A stretch of DNA of 64,000 nt from Hankyongella ginsenosidimutans (GCF_005144965.1 NZ_CP039704.1:2464001-2528000); one strand, 5' to 3'. Positions 17,858 through 28,323 are shown, numbered from the stretch's first letter. A program made the numbers and translations. The notes: generated from the sequence alone by a model not told the origin.

Positions 17858-19054
17858 ATGGCATTTTCCGTGAACACCAATACCGGTGCTTTTGTCGCAC
17901 TGCAGAACCTCTCGACCACCAACCGCAGCCTGGCGGAAGTGCAGAACCGGGTGAACACCGGCCTGCGCGTGTCCTCCGCCAAGGACGACAGCTCGAGCTA
18001 CTCGATCGCGCAAGGTCTGCGCGGCGACGTCGCTGGCCTGTCGGCGGTGCAGACCTCGCTCAATCGCGCCAAGTCGTCGCTGGACGTCGCGGTGCAGGCG
18101 GGCGAGTCGATCTCCGACCTGCTGAACCGCGCCCGTGAAATCGCGGTGGCGGCGTCCGACAGCGGCCTGGACACCTCCAGCCGCACGGCGCTGAACAACG
18201 ATTTCAAGTCGATCATCAGTCAGGTCGACTCGGTGGTCAGCCAGGCCGAGTTCAACGGCACCAACCTCATCAAGGCGTCGCCGGACTCGATTTCGGCGAT
18301 CACCGCGGTGAAGCAGAACTCGACTGTCGACCGCATCTCGCTGTCGGGCGTCGATCTTACGACGGGCGGCAGCAAGGCGACCACCGTCAAGGCGGCGGGT
18401 GCGATTACTGTCGCCGCTTCGACCTCGCTTGCCGACCTGGTCGGCGCTGGCGGCGTCGATGGTGCCGCTATCGCCACCGAACTCGACGGGCTGGCCAACG
18501 TAACCCTTAACGATGACGGTACGCTGACGGCCGTGACCGGCGCAACTTCCGGTGCTGCGGCTGGCGGTGTCACCTTCACGACCGGCTCGACGACTTTGTC
18601 GATCACGGTTGGCGGCAAGCAGTTCGATGCGACCCTGCCGGCAAACGGCGCGGCCAGCACGACCTACAGCAGCCTCAAGCTCAGCGATTTCAAGAGCACC
18701 ACCGGCACCACGGTCACCACTACGGGTGGCGGCTTCTCGCGCACCATCAAATCGCTGGATCTGACCAAGCAGGTTGATCGCGCATCGGCCGCGGCTGTTG
18801 TCGACAACTTCAAGGCGAACGTGAATGCGACCCTGGCGACCTTCGGTTCGACCTCGCGTCAGATCGACATTCAACAGCAGTTCGCGACCAAGCTGACCGA
18901 CTCGATCAACTCGGGTATCGGCAACCTGGTCGACGCCGACCTGGCCAAGGAATCGGCACGTCTGCAGGCGCTGCAAGTCAAGCAACAGCTCGGCCTGCAA
19001 GCTCTGTCGATCGCCAACCAGGCACCGCAGTCGGTCGTCTCGCTGTTCCGGTAA
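17858..19054 (+). CDS. Flagellin A2 (intact)
   Basis: Full-length flagellin of 398 aa. Its first ~165 residues and last ~80 residues are nearly identical to A1 and A3, while residues about 170-310 are unique and rich in Thr, Ala and Gly (the surface-exposed D2/D3 region). It starts [19 protein letters not shown] and ends QSVVSLFR. Its spacing from A1 (71 bp) and the shared leader indicate tandem duplication. Being unbroken, it is the reference for reading the frameshifted copies. Confidence 0.96.
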   Translation: MAFSVNTNTGAFVALQNLSTTNRSLAEVQNRVNTGLRVSSAKDDSSSYSIAQGLRGDVAGLSAVQTSLNRAKSSLDVAVQAGESISDLLNRAREIAVAASDSGLDTSSRTALNNDFKSIISQVDSVVSQAEFNGTNLIKASPDSISAITAVKQNSTVDRISLSGVDLTTGGSKATTVKAAGAITVAASTSLADLVGAGGVDGAAIATELDGLANVTLNDDGTLTAVTGATSGAAAGGVTFTTGSTTLSITVGGKQFDATLPANGAASTTYSSLKLSDFKSTTGTTVTTTGGGFSRTIKSLDLTKQVDRASAAAVVDNFKANVNATLATFGSTSRQIDIQQQFATKLTDSINSGIGNLVDADLAKESARLQALQVKQQLGLQALSIANQAPQSVVSLFR

Positions 19055-19084
19055 TCGCAGACCCAACCGGGCCAGAAGGCTCGG

Positions 19085-19124
19085 GAGCAGAACGCTCAAT
19101 AACCCTTTAGAAACAGGAGGCCAG
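19085..19124 (+). promoter_or_regulatory. Conserved flagellin leader, third copy
   Basis: GAGC (19085-19088), AGAAC, GCTC (19094-19097), AACCCTTTAGAAA and AGGAGG, matching the spacer before A2 nearly base for base. Confidence 0.5.
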
Positions 19125-19125
19125 A

Positions 19126-20317
19126 ATGGCATTTTCCGTGAACACCAATACCGGTGCTTTTGTCGCACTGCAAAACCTCTCGACCACCAACCGCAGCCTG
19201 GCGGAAGTGCAGAACCGGGTGAACACCGGTCTGCGCGTGTCCTCCGCCAAGGACGACAGCTCGAGCTACTCGATCGCGCAAGGTCTGCGCGGCGACGTCG
19301 CCGGCCTCTCGGCGGTGCAGACCTCGCTCAATCGCGCCAAGTCGTCGCTGGACGTCGCGGTGCAGGCGGGCGAGTCGATCTCCGACCTGCTGAACCGCGC
19401 CCGTGAAATCGCGGTGGCGGCGTCCGACAGCGGCCTGGACACCTCCAGCCGCACGGCGCTGAACAACGATTTCAAGTCGATCGTCAGCCAGATCGGGTCC
19501 GTGGTCAGCCAGGCCGAGTTCAACGGCACCAACCTCATCAAGGCGTCGCCGGACTCGATTTCGGCGATCACTGCGGTGAAGCAGAACTCGACTGTCGACC
19601 GAATCTCGCTGTCGGGCGTCGATCTCAACGCCAACGGCACCAAAGCAACGCTCGATGCCGGTGCGGCGACGGCCACTGTCGGCGCGGGCGCTTCGCTCGC
19701 GACCACGGTCGCCTCCGGGGCAATGCTGCCAAGGCAGCTTTCGCCCGTGCCACGCTGGAAGGCGTGAGCGGCGTCACGCTGGTCGGCAGCGACACGGTTG
19801 AAATCGATCTCGCGACTGTCAACGCCGACGCGAACGGGGCGATCACCCTGTCGGTTGGTGGCGTGACGGACTTCAAGACGGCGAACGCCACGGTCGCCAA
19901 CAGCGCGAACAGCGGGACCGTTCGCCTGTCCTGAGCTCCTTCACCTCGGCGGCAGGTGGCACGCTCACCTACACCACATCCGGTGCGGCGTCCGGCAACA
20001 AGGCTTCGCTCAGCGAGCTGGACCTGACCAATGCGACCGATCGCGATCTGGCTGTCGCTGTCGTCGACAACTTCAAGAACAACGTGAATGCGACCCTGGC
20101 GACCTTTGGTTCGACCTCGCGTCAGATCGACATTCAACAGCAGTTCGCGACCAAGCTGACCGACTCGATCAACTCGGGCATCGGCAACCTGGTCGACGCC
20201 GACCTGGCCAAGGAATCGGCGCGTCTGCAGGCGCTGCAAGTCAAGCAACAGCTTGGCCTGCAAGCCCTGTCGATCGCCAACCAGGCGCCGCAGTCGGTCG
20301 TCTCGCTGTTCCGGTAA
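19126..20317 (+). CDS. Flagellin A3, two frameshifts
   Basis: Third A-type flagellin. D0/D1 ends match A2 (same [19 protein letters not shown] start; C-terminal [20 protein letters not shown], ending QSVVSLFR). The frame breaks at the G run near 19718, where one extra G gives [19 protein letters not shown], and again near 19930. In the middle, [20 protein letters not shown] resembles the A1 central domain. Restored length is about 397 aa. It is probably co-transcribed with A1 and A2. Confidence 0.92.
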
Positions 20318-20507
20318 GAACGGCTCTAGGGGTTGGGAGGCGGCGCAGAACGCGCCCTCCGAACCCCGGCCGCCACGATGGGACGGCTGGCGCAGAAGGC
20401 GCAGACCAACAGCCGGCCGTCGTGGCGACGGCGACCCAGCCGGGCGCAAAGGGTCCGCGAAAGACGGATCCACGCTCTGGCCAGGGTGAAACACAAGGGT
20501 GATGACT

Positions 20508-20916
20508 ATGGACAAGATCGATGCACCGCGCATCGTGCCGGTCCAGCCTCTCCCGCCGGCCAATCTGGCTCAGTTCAACCAGTCGCCGGCGCCGGGGGCG
20601 CATCGGCCGCTGCGATCACAAGTCAGAGAGACGCCCGTTCCGGCGTTGCCGGGCCAGCGCCATATCAGGCAGGCGGAAGCGACGCGGAACAGCCAAGGGA
20701 ACGCCTGCGCGCCTTGCTCGGCGAACTGGCGGATTCCTGCCGCAAAACGCCAAACTCTCCATTCGGCTGGATAAAGACGCCAACCGCTTTGTCTACGAGT
20801 TCCTCGACCCGAAAACCGGCGAGGTGACCGCGCAGTTTCCGACCGAAGAGGTTCTGAAACTGCTCAAGGCGAACAACCAGCCAGTCTCCGGCGCCGCGCT
20901 GGACCGTACCGCCTGA
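20508..20916 (+). CDS. flaG: FlaG family flagellar protein, frameshifted
   Basis: Small protein linked to filament length or assembly in other bacteria. The C-terminal FlaG signature is clear: AKLSIRLDKDANRFVYEFLD, then KTGEVTAQFPTEEVLKLL. The N-terminal half (MDKIDAPRIVPVQPLPPANL) is a linker-like, Pro/Gln-rich stretch in a different frame; breaks lie near 20620 and 20735. ATG 20508 is preferred because AAGGGTGA sits just upstream; ATG 20502 is possible. Restored length is about 136 aa. Its place between flagellins supports the call. Confidence 0.82.
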
Positions 20917-20959
20917 CCCGGCAGATGTGACCAGAGCCGCTCGGCAAATGCTGCCGGGC
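20917..20959. promoter_or_regulatory. FlbD (ftr)-like palindrome upstream of flagellin B1
   Basis: CTCGGCAAATGCTGCCGGG (20940-20958) matches the ftr-like sites before the other flagellins and lies about 75 bp upstream of the -24/-12 promoter. CCCGGCAG just after the flaG stop can also pair with CTGCCGGG, so the same DNA may form a terminator hairpin for flaG. Confidence 0.5.
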
Positions 20960-21028
20960 GGTTTTGCCCTGCATAAACGCGGCGAAAGAAAATCATTTCT
21001 TTTCAATATTATAAATAGAATCCAGCCC

Positions 21029-21047
21029 TTGGCATGACTTCTGCACA
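21029..21047 (+). promoter_or_regulatory. Sigma-54 promoter of flagellin B1
   Basis: TTGGCATGACTTCTGCACA: GG at 21031-21032 and GC at 21043-21044 are separated by exactly 10 nt. The ftr-like site lies upstream, and the start codon is about 70 nt downstream. Confidence 0.75.
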
Positions 21048-21112
21048 ATAGGTTTTGACGCACACCGGGCTAATTCTGGCCAGCGGCCGTGCGGAAGCAG
21101 AAGGACGAGCCC

Positions 21113-22021
21113 ATGTCGGTGCTTTCAGTCAACACCAATGGCGCCGCGCTGAACGCGCTGCAGAACTTGAACCGCACCACCAGCGATCTCAACGAGACGC
21201 AGCTGCGCATCAACACCGGCCTGCAGGTGAAGACCGCCAAGGACAACGCCGCCGTGTTCGCGATCGCGCAGAACCTGCGCGCCGACCGGCGCGGGCTGGA
21301 TGCGGTGAAGAATTCGCTCGACCGGGCGCGTTCGGTGCTGGACATCACCACCGCTGCCGCTGAATCCATTCAGGATGTGCTGATCCAGATCAAGGAGAAG
21401 GTGGTCGCGGCATCGGACAAGGGCCTGGATCAACGCAGCCGCGATGCCTTGAAGCAGGACTTCGAGCGTCTGCGCGAGCAGGTTACGCTGATCGGCGGCA
21501 ACGCCACCTTCAACGGCACCAACCTGATCGACGGCCCGACCGACGCCGCAAACGGCAAGCCGGCGTTCCTGACCGCGCTGGTCAGTCCGGACGCGACCCG
21601 GCAGATTTCGGTCACCAGAATCGACCTGTCGCTGGCGCCTTCGGGAACGGTCTTCGACGATCCCGTCGCCCAGGCGGACGGTTCCTACACCGGTGAGTTC
21701 GTGCAACTGGCTGTCGACAGCACCTTCACTGATGCCGCAAGCGCCGAGGCTCTGATCCCGCTGGTCGACAGCAGCATCCGCAATCTGAGCCAGGCGCTGA
21801 CCGTATTCGGCGCGGCGCAGAATTCGGCGGAACAGCAGCGCGCCTTCATCGACAAGCTCGCCGATACGGTCGAGACTGGCATCGGCAATCTGGTCGACGC
21901 GGACATCGCCCGTGAGTCCGCTCGCCTGCAGTCGTTGCAGGTCAAGCAACAGCTCAGCACGCAGGCGCTGTCGATCGCCAATCGGCAGCCGCAGTCGATC
22001 CTGTCGCTGTTCCAGGGTTAA
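21113..22021 (+). CDS. Flagellin B1 (intact)
   Basis: Flagellin of a second type (302 aa) starting MSVLSVNTNGAALNALQNLN. Conserved ends: TGLQVKTAKDNAAVFAIAQN and [20 protein letters not shown], ending QSILSLFQG. The central part is short (GTVFDDPVAQADGSYTGEF). It has its own sigma-54 promoter, unlike A2 and A3. The D0/D1 ends are nearly identical to B2, so the two arose by duplication. Confidence 0.95.
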   Translation: MSVLSVNTNGAALNALQNLNRTTSDLNETQLRINTGLQVKTAKDNAAVFAIAQNLRADRRGLDAVKNSLDRARSVLDITTAAAESIQDVLIQIKEKVVAASDKGLDQRSRDALKQDFERLREQVTLIGGNATFNGTNLIDGPTDAANGKPAFLTALVSPDATRQISVTRIDLSLAPSGTVFDDPVAQADGSYTGEFVQLAVDSTFTDAASAEALIPLVDSSIRNLSQALTVFGAAQNSAEQQRAFIDKLADTVETGIGNLVDADIARESARLQSLQVKQQLSTQALSIANRQPQSILSLFQG

Positions 22022-22064
22022 AGTTTCAGATCACCCGTTATCCACCGCCCTTGTGGATCACCTT

Positions 22065-22088
22065 GGCCAGCGCTTGCGCTGGCCTTTT
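22065..22088 (+). terminator. Rho-independent terminator of flagellin B1
   Basis: GGCCAGCGC and GCGCTGGCC form a perfect inverted repeat followed by TTTT, 44 bp after the stop codon. Confidence 0.8.
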
Positions 22089-22115
22089 GCGCGGGAAGCA
22101 GCAGACGCGCGCGCG

Positions 22116-22169
22116 CCGCGCAAAGCTTGCCGGGTCGCCGCCGCTGGCAGCCCGGCAATTCCTGCCGCG
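22116..22169. promoter_or_regulatory. Two FlbD (ftr)-like sites upstream of flagellin B2
   Basis: CCGCGCAAAGCTTGCCGGG (22116-22134) and CCCGGCAATTCCTGCCGCG (22151-22169) share the CGGCAA-N3-TGCCG core with the sites at 16338 and 20940. They end 60 bp before the -24 element. Confidence 0.55.
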
Positions 22170-22227
22170 CCAAGGGTAATTTAGAAAATAATCCATATAT
22201 TACATAGTGTTATTGGAAAAATAAGAC

Positions 22228-22244
22228 TGGCACACACCTTGCTT
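22228..22244 (+). promoter_or_regulatory. Sigma-54 promoter of flagellin B2
   Basis: TGGCACACACCTTGCTT is an almost exact consensus match; GG (22229-22230) and GC (22241-22242) are 10 nt apart. An AT-rich tract precedes it. Confidence 0.8.
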
Positions 22245-22305
22245 ACGTTAACGATGAGCGCCGAAGGGGCGCAGATTAGTCGTGATGGACAAAACGGAGT
22301 AAGCC

Positions 22306-23591
22306 ATGTCAGTGCTTTCCATTAATACCAACGGCGCCGCGCTGAATGCGCTGCAGAATTTGAACCGCACCACCAGTGATCTCAACGAGACGCAGCTGCG
22401 CATCAACACCGGCCTGCAAGTGAAGACCGCCAAGGACAACGCCGCCGTGTTCGCGATCGCGCAGAACCTGCGCGCCGACAAGCGCGGGCTGGATGCGGTG
22501 AAGAATTCGCTCGACCGGGCGCGTTCGGTGCTGGATGTCACCACCGCTGCCGCAGAATCCATTCAGGACGTGCTGATCCAGATCAAGGAGAAGGTGGTCG
22601 CGGCATCGGACAAGGGCCTGGATCAACGCAGCCGCGATGCCCTGAAGCAGGACTTTGAGCGCCTGCGAGAGCAGATTTCGCTGATTGCCTCCAACGCCAC
22701 CTTCAACGGCACCAATCTGATCGACGGCCCGACCGACGCCGCAAACGGCAAACCGGCGAATCTGGTCGCCCTGGTCAGCCCGGACGCGACCCGGCAGATC
22801 TCGGTGCCGCGCCAGGATCTCGGGCTTTACACCCTGAAGCCGACGGCGGCGGCGCTGCCGACAGCCCTGGTCGCGGATACCGGCGCGGTTACCGAAGACA
22901 ACGCCACCAATACCGTAACCGGCAATGTGTTTACCAACGACACCGCGGCTGCAGGCAATGTGGTTGGCACCATCAACGGCCAAGAGGCCAACGTCAACAA
23001 CGCGATCCGCACCACCTATGGCTGGCTGCGCGTACAGTCGGACGGCAGCTATACCTACACGCTCGATAACTCGCGGGCTGAGACCCAGGCGCTCGCAGCG
23101 CCGGCGACGGTCAACGAGGTGTTTACCTATCAGGCCCAGCGCGCCGACGGCACGCTGTCCGCGGCGACGAACATCACCATCACCATCACCGCTGCGGGTA
23201 CAGGCGTAGGCGAGGCGGCGCCGGCGACGCCGCAAAGCCCGTTGCCCAGACCTATCCGGCCGGGACCATCATCAAGCTGACGCCGCAGACCACATTCAAC
23301 GACGCAGAGAGCGCGGAATTGTTGATCGCGGACATCGACGACTCAATCCGCAACGTCAGCCAGGCGCTGACCGTATTCGGCGCGGCGCAGAAGTCAGCCG
23401 AGCAGCAGCGCACTTTCATCGACAAGCTGTCGGATACGGTCGAGACCGGCATCGGCAACCTGGTCGATGCGGACATTGCCCGCGAGTCCGCTCGTCTGCA
23501 GTCGCTGCAGGTCAAACAGCAGCTCGGCACGCAGGCGCTGTCGATCGCCAACCAGCAGCCGCAGTCGATCCTGTCGCTGTTCCAAGGTTAA
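22306..23591 (+). CDS. Flagellin B2 with inserted VCBS-like domain, one frameshift
   Basis: Flagellin with the same D0/D1 ends as B1 (MSVLSINTNGAALNALQNLN; end QSILSLFQG). Between them, at about residues 180-300, is an extra domain that reads like a VCBS repeat of RTX-type adhesins: VTEDNATNTVTGNVFTNDTA, YGWLRVQSDGSYTYTLDNS, TVNEVFTYQAQRADGT and NITITITA. The frame breaks near 23230-23240; one extra base gives GKPVAQTYPAGTIIKLTP and rejoins the C-terminal part. Restored length is about 428 aa, the largest of the five. It would display an adhesin-like beta-sandwich on the filament surface. Confidence 0.88.
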
Positions 23592-23690
23592 TCCCAATCC
23601 GGTCCAGCCCCGGCGCAGGCGCGTTAATCTTTCGTTTGCCATCGCCGGTTAGGGTTCGACCAGTTTTTATTCGAGCAGAAGGCGCGAACC

Positions 23691-24115
23691 ATGGCGTTGA
23701 AAATTTCCCTGAAGCCGGGCGAGAAGTTTGTGGTGAACGGCGCGGTGCTGGTGAACGGCGACCGCCGGAACACCATCGTCATCAGAACAAGGCTTCGATC
23801 CTGCGCGAGCGGGACATCATGGCGGAAGCTGACGTGACCACCCCGGTGCGTCACGTCTATTTCCCGATCATGCTGGCCTACCTCGATACCGCAAACGCCA
23901 AGGATTATTATCAATCCTTCGTCGAGCGCATGACCGACTTGATGAACGCCATCGAAAATCCGGATGCCCGCTTACTTTGCGTTCAGATTTCGCTCGATAT
24001 GATGAATCAGGATTACTACCGCGCCCTGACGGGCTGTCGCAAACTCCTGGATTACGAAGCAAAGGTGCTCGGACATGTCCCTGGAAGCCTATCGCCGAGT
24101 TCAGCAGACCGCTGA
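23691..24115 (+). CDS. flbT: Flagellin biosynthesis repressor FlbT, one frameshift
   Basis: Post-transcriptional regulator that binds flagellin mRNA leaders in Caulobacter and relatives. The N-terminus is canonical (MALKISLKPGEKFVVNGAVL). The rest follows in a second frame: NKASILRERDIMAEADV, YFPIMLAYLDTANAKDYYQS, LCVQISLDMMNQDYYRALTG. The break is near 23783, where one extra C gives IVIQNKASIL. About 141 aa. The end overlaps flaF by 41 bp. Placement beside five flagellins fits its role. Confidence 0.92.
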
Positions 24116-24479
24116 GTCGCCGAGCCAGACCGAATACCGGCTGTTCGCCCAGGTGACCTCGGCGTTGATGCGCGCGCGCGACAGCCAGCTCTCCGGCGCG
24201 GCGCTCATGGAGCCGCTCGACTGGAACCGCCGCCTGTGGTCGACGCTTTCAACCGACTGTGGCATGCCGGGGAATTCCCTGCCCAAGGAGCTGCGGGCGC
24301 AGATCATCTCGCTGGCCCTGTGGGTGAACCGCTTCACCTCGGACGTCTTTCGCAACCCGGCCGATATCGACGCCCTGATCGACGTCAACAAGGCGATCAT
24401 GGACGGCCTGGCGTTGCAGGCCAGCCATGCTGCCAGAGCCGCCGCGCAGGCGGTACCGATGCAGGCTGCCGGCGCGTAA
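24075..24479 (+). CDS. flaF: Flagellar biosynthesis regulator FlaF
   Basis: Acts with FlbT in control of flagellin synthesis and secretion. The 134 aa protein begins [20 protein letters not shown] and contains the family segments [30 protein letters not shown], and [19 protein letters not shown]. Intact. It is the last gene of the flagellin island. Confidence 0.93.
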   Translation: MSLEAYRRVQQTAESPSQTEYRLFAQVTSALMRARDSQLSGAALMEPLDWNRRLWSTLSTDCGMPGNSLPKELRAQIISLALWVNRFTSDVFRNPADIDALIDVNKAIMDGLALQASHAARAAAQAVPMQAAGA

Positions 24480-24571
24480 ACCTCTTCTCTTTTCAAACCC
24501 CGTCCTCATTCTATGACGTTAACGGCGCGCCGATCCTGCGCGCGCAACGCATGGAAAGGGCGCAGTACAGC

Positions 24572-25589
<1,018 letters not shown>

Positions 25590-25593
<4 letters not shown>

Positions 25594-26435
25594 CCATCAC
25601 CGTCTCCGCCCTGCAACTGGCGTTCAGCAACGACATGACCGCCGACATCGCCGCGGTCGCCAGCCTGGTCGAGCAGGCGGCGGGGGCAGGGGCGCAGGTC
25701 ATCCTGCCGCCCGAACTGTTTCAGGGGCATTATTTCTGCACCGACCAGCGCGAGGAGCATCAGGCGCGCGCGCATCCGGTCGAGACACATCCCGCCGTGC
25801 TGGAGATGCGCAGGCTGGCCAGGTCACTGCGGGTCTATATCCCGACCTCGTTCTACGAGCGGGACGGCCACCACTATTACAATTCGCTCGCCATGATCGA
25901 CGACGCCGGTGAGATCATGGGCGTCTATCGCAAGAGCCATATCCCCGACGGGCCGGGCTATCAGGAGAAATTCTACTTCCGGCCGGGCAACACCGGCTTC
26001 AAGGTCTGGAAGACGCCGCACGGGACCCTCGGCGTCGGCATCTGCTGGGACCAATGGTACCCTGAGTGCGCCCGCGCGATGATGCTGATGGGCGCGGACA
26101 TACTGTTCTATCCGACCGCGATCGGCGCCGAGCCGCATGACCCCGACCTCGACACCCGCCGGCTGTGGCGGCGCGCCATGGTCGGGCATGCGGTCTCGAA
26201 CGTCGTGCCGGTCGTCGCGTCGAACCGGATCGGGACGGAAGGCAGCCAGAGCTTCTATGGCAACAGCTTCATCGCCGACCAGCGCGGCGATCTGGCGGCG
26301 GAGTTCGGCGACAGCGAGACCGGCGTGTTGACCGCGACCTTCGATCTGGACGTCATTCGCCAGCACCGCTTCGCTTTCGGCTTTTTCCGCGACCGCCGCC
26401 CGGACCTCTACGGCAGGCTGACGCAGGACATCTGA
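25590..26435 (+). CDS. aguB: N-carbamoylputrescine amidase
   Basis: Nitrilase-superfamily enzyme that converts N-carbamoylputrescine to putrescine, CO2 and ammonia. The 281 aa protein has the Glu-Lys-Cys triad: Glu in LPPELFQG (about residue 41), Lys in VYRKSHIPDGPGYQEKFYF (about 115) and Cys in GVGICWDQWYPE (about 151). It is intact and translationally coupled to aguA, so the pair completes the agmatine-to-putrescine route. Confidence 0.95.
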
Positions 26436-26436
26436 G

Positions 26437-27074
26437 TTACCTTCCGGACAAGGCCGCAGCAAACACTGCCTCGAACATCTCAGGCGTCAGGCGGCGAGTG
26501 TTGGTGTTGTAGCGTGAGCAATGGTAGCTGTCGATCAGGCGCAGACCATTCAGCAGCCGGTGGTCCGCCGCGTGCGCGAACGGATATTTCGGCAGCTTGC
26601 AGCCGCTGGCCTTGACCGCCGACTGATGGGCGATCTGGCCGAGCGCGATGATCGTGGTGAGCCGGGGCAGTGCGGCGATCTGGCCTTCCAGGAACGGGCG
26701 GCAGGTGCGGATTTCCTCCGGTGTCGGCTTGTTTTCCGGCGGGACGCAGCGCACGGCGTTGGCGATGAAGCAGCCTGTGAGCGTCAGGCCATCGTTGGCG
26801 CGCGCTTCGTAAGTCCCAGACGCCAGCCCGAATTTCTGCAATGTGGCGTATAGCAGGTCGCCGGCATAGTCGCCGGTGAACGGTCGGCCGGTGCGGTTCG
26901 CACCCTGCACGCCCGGTGCCAGCCCGAGGATCAGCAGCCAGGCATTCGGATCTCCAAAGCCGGGAACCGGGTTGTTGAACCACCCGGGTGGGCCGTGCGG
27001 TTGGCGGCGCGATACTCGCTCAGCCGCGGGCAGAACGGGCAGTCGACGGGCGGTTCTGAGGGCTTGTGCTGCAT
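26437..27074 (-). CDS. Type 5 uracil-DNA glycosylase (UdgB-like), one frameshift
   Basis: Removes uracil and other deaminated bases from DNA. The start at 27074 gives MQHKPSEPPVDCPFCPRLSE with the first two iron-sulfur cysteines (CPFC). After a break near 26985 the sequence continues NNPVPGFGDPNAWLLILGLA, then GANRTGRPFTGD (motif A), NAVRCVPPENKPTP with further cysteine, and the motif SYHCSRYNTNT. Length about 212 aa. GLAPG lacks the Glu of type 4 enzymes, favouring type 5. It is divergent from folK with start codons only about 20-36 bp apart. Confidence 0.88.
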
Positions 27075-27092
27075 GGTCCGGCCGCTTACCCC

Positions 27093-27626
27093 ATGCCTGT
27101 GACAGCCACAATGCAAACCGCTCTTTATGCCGTGGCGCTCGGCGGCAACCAGCGCCATCCGCGGCATGGGACGCCGCTTGAAACCTTGCGCCTTGCGTGC
27201 CGCACGCTCGAAAACATGCCGGGGTGCGTGTGCTGGCGGTTTCGCGGTTTTACCGTACAGCGCCGCTTGGCCCGAAGCAGGGGCCTATGTCAATGCGGCG
27301 GTACTCATCCGCTCTGACCTGCGACCGCCAGAGCTGCTGGGGCATTTGCAGGCTCTGGAGGCAGCGTTTGGCCGGGTGCGCAGGCGGCGCTGGGGACCAA
27401 GGGTGCTGGACCTCGATATTGTGGCGGCCACTGTCATCTGGCCGACAAATCGGGGCCGTCAGTCCGGCGCGCGCTGCACGTGCCGCACGCTGCGATGCAC
27501 ACGCGTGCTTTCGTGCTGCGGCCGCTCTGCGATATCTGGCCAGACTGGCGGCATCCCCTGTTGCATTGTACCGCCCGTCAGCTTTGCGCACGCCAGAGCC
27601 GGCGCGGCATCGTGCCGGTGGCGTGA
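27093..27626 (+). CDS. folK: 2-amino-4-hydroxy-6-hydroxymethyldihydropteridine pyrophosphokinase, frameshifted
   Basis: Transfers pyrophosphate from ATP to 6-hydroxymethyl-7,8-dihydropterin in folate synthesis. Segments in three frames: YAVALGGNQRHPRHGTPLE, VRVLAVSRFYRTAPLGP, YVNAAVLIRSDLRPPELLG, RRRRWGPRVLDLDIV, then HVPHAAMHTRAFVLRPLCDI ending IVPVA at 27626. Breaks lie near 27225, 27280 and 27420. The RWGPRxLDLDI core and HxRxHxRAFVLxPL motif are diagnostic. Start 27093 or 27111 (same frame). About 177 aa. Confidence 0.9.
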
Positions 27627-27711
27627 GGGCAGCAACGGTGCGTTCCCGACACGGCGCTGGACAAGTGGCCGGTCCCGCGCGCATGAAGCGGCAAAACCTT
27701 CGGGAGCCCTT

Positions 27712-28323
27712 ATGCACACGCTCTATTTCTCCCCGGCCAGCCCCTATGTGCGCAAGGTTTTGGTGATGGCGCACCTGCGCGATGTTGCCGACCAGATCGA
27801 GATCAAGTCAGTCGACGCGTTCAACCCGACGCCGGAATTCCTCGCGGTCAACCCTTTGGGCCGCCTGCCGGCGCTGGTGACGCAAGACGGTGCGCTGATC
27901 GCCGACAGCCGGGTGATCTGCCAGTTTGTCGATACACTCGGCAGTGCGCCGCCCCTGATCCTTCAGGATGGGCCGCGCCGCTTCCCGGACCTGACGCGCG
28001 CGGCGCTCGCTGATGGCATCCTCGATTCCGCGATACTGATCCGCCAGGAGAGCATGCGGCCGACGGAAGACGCCCGCACGGCGCACATGACCTGGCACTG
28101 GAACAAGATCGAACGGGCGCTCGACTGGTTCGAGGCGCGTCCGGACGCGTTGAACACCCTGATGAGCCAGGGTGACATCGCCATCGCCTGCGCGCTTGGC
28201 TATCTCGATTTCCGCTTCGGCGACCGCGACTGGCGCGCCACGCGCCCACAGCTTGCCGGCTGGTACGGGCGCGTATGCCGGCTGCCGGCGATGCAGGCGA
28301 CGGCACCCGCTGCCCCGCAATGA
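27712..28323 (+). CDS. Glutathione S-transferase family protein
   Basis: Thioredoxin-fold N-terminal domain (LYFSPASPYVRKVLVMAHL; the Ser/Pro catalytic area, then NPLGRLPALVTQDGALIADS, a glutathione-binding cis-Pro and DS motif) followed by an all-helical C-terminal domain (GDIAIACALGYLDFRFGDRD). 203 aa, intact. Substrate unknown. The stop overlaps the next start codon. Confidence 0.9.
   Translation: MHTLYFSPASPYVRKVLVMAHLRDVADQIEIKSVDAFNPTPEFLAVNPLGRLPALVTQDGALIADSRVICQFVDTLGSAPPLILQDGPRRFPDLTRAALADGILDSAILIRQESMRPTEDARTAHMTWHWNKIERALDWFEARPDALNTLMSQGDIAIACALGYLDFRFGDRDWRATRPQLAGWYGRVCRLPAMQATAPAAPQ

Noticed and set aside
17828..19168. 446-codon open frame antisense to flagellin A2
   Set aside because: Antisense shadow. 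Similar frames appear opposite each flagellin because the sense codons are alike.
16338..22169. CRISPR-like or integron-like array from repeated palindromes in the flagellin island
   Set aside because: The palindromes are few, widely spaced and tied to sigma-54 promoters; there are no regular spacers or cas/integrase genes.
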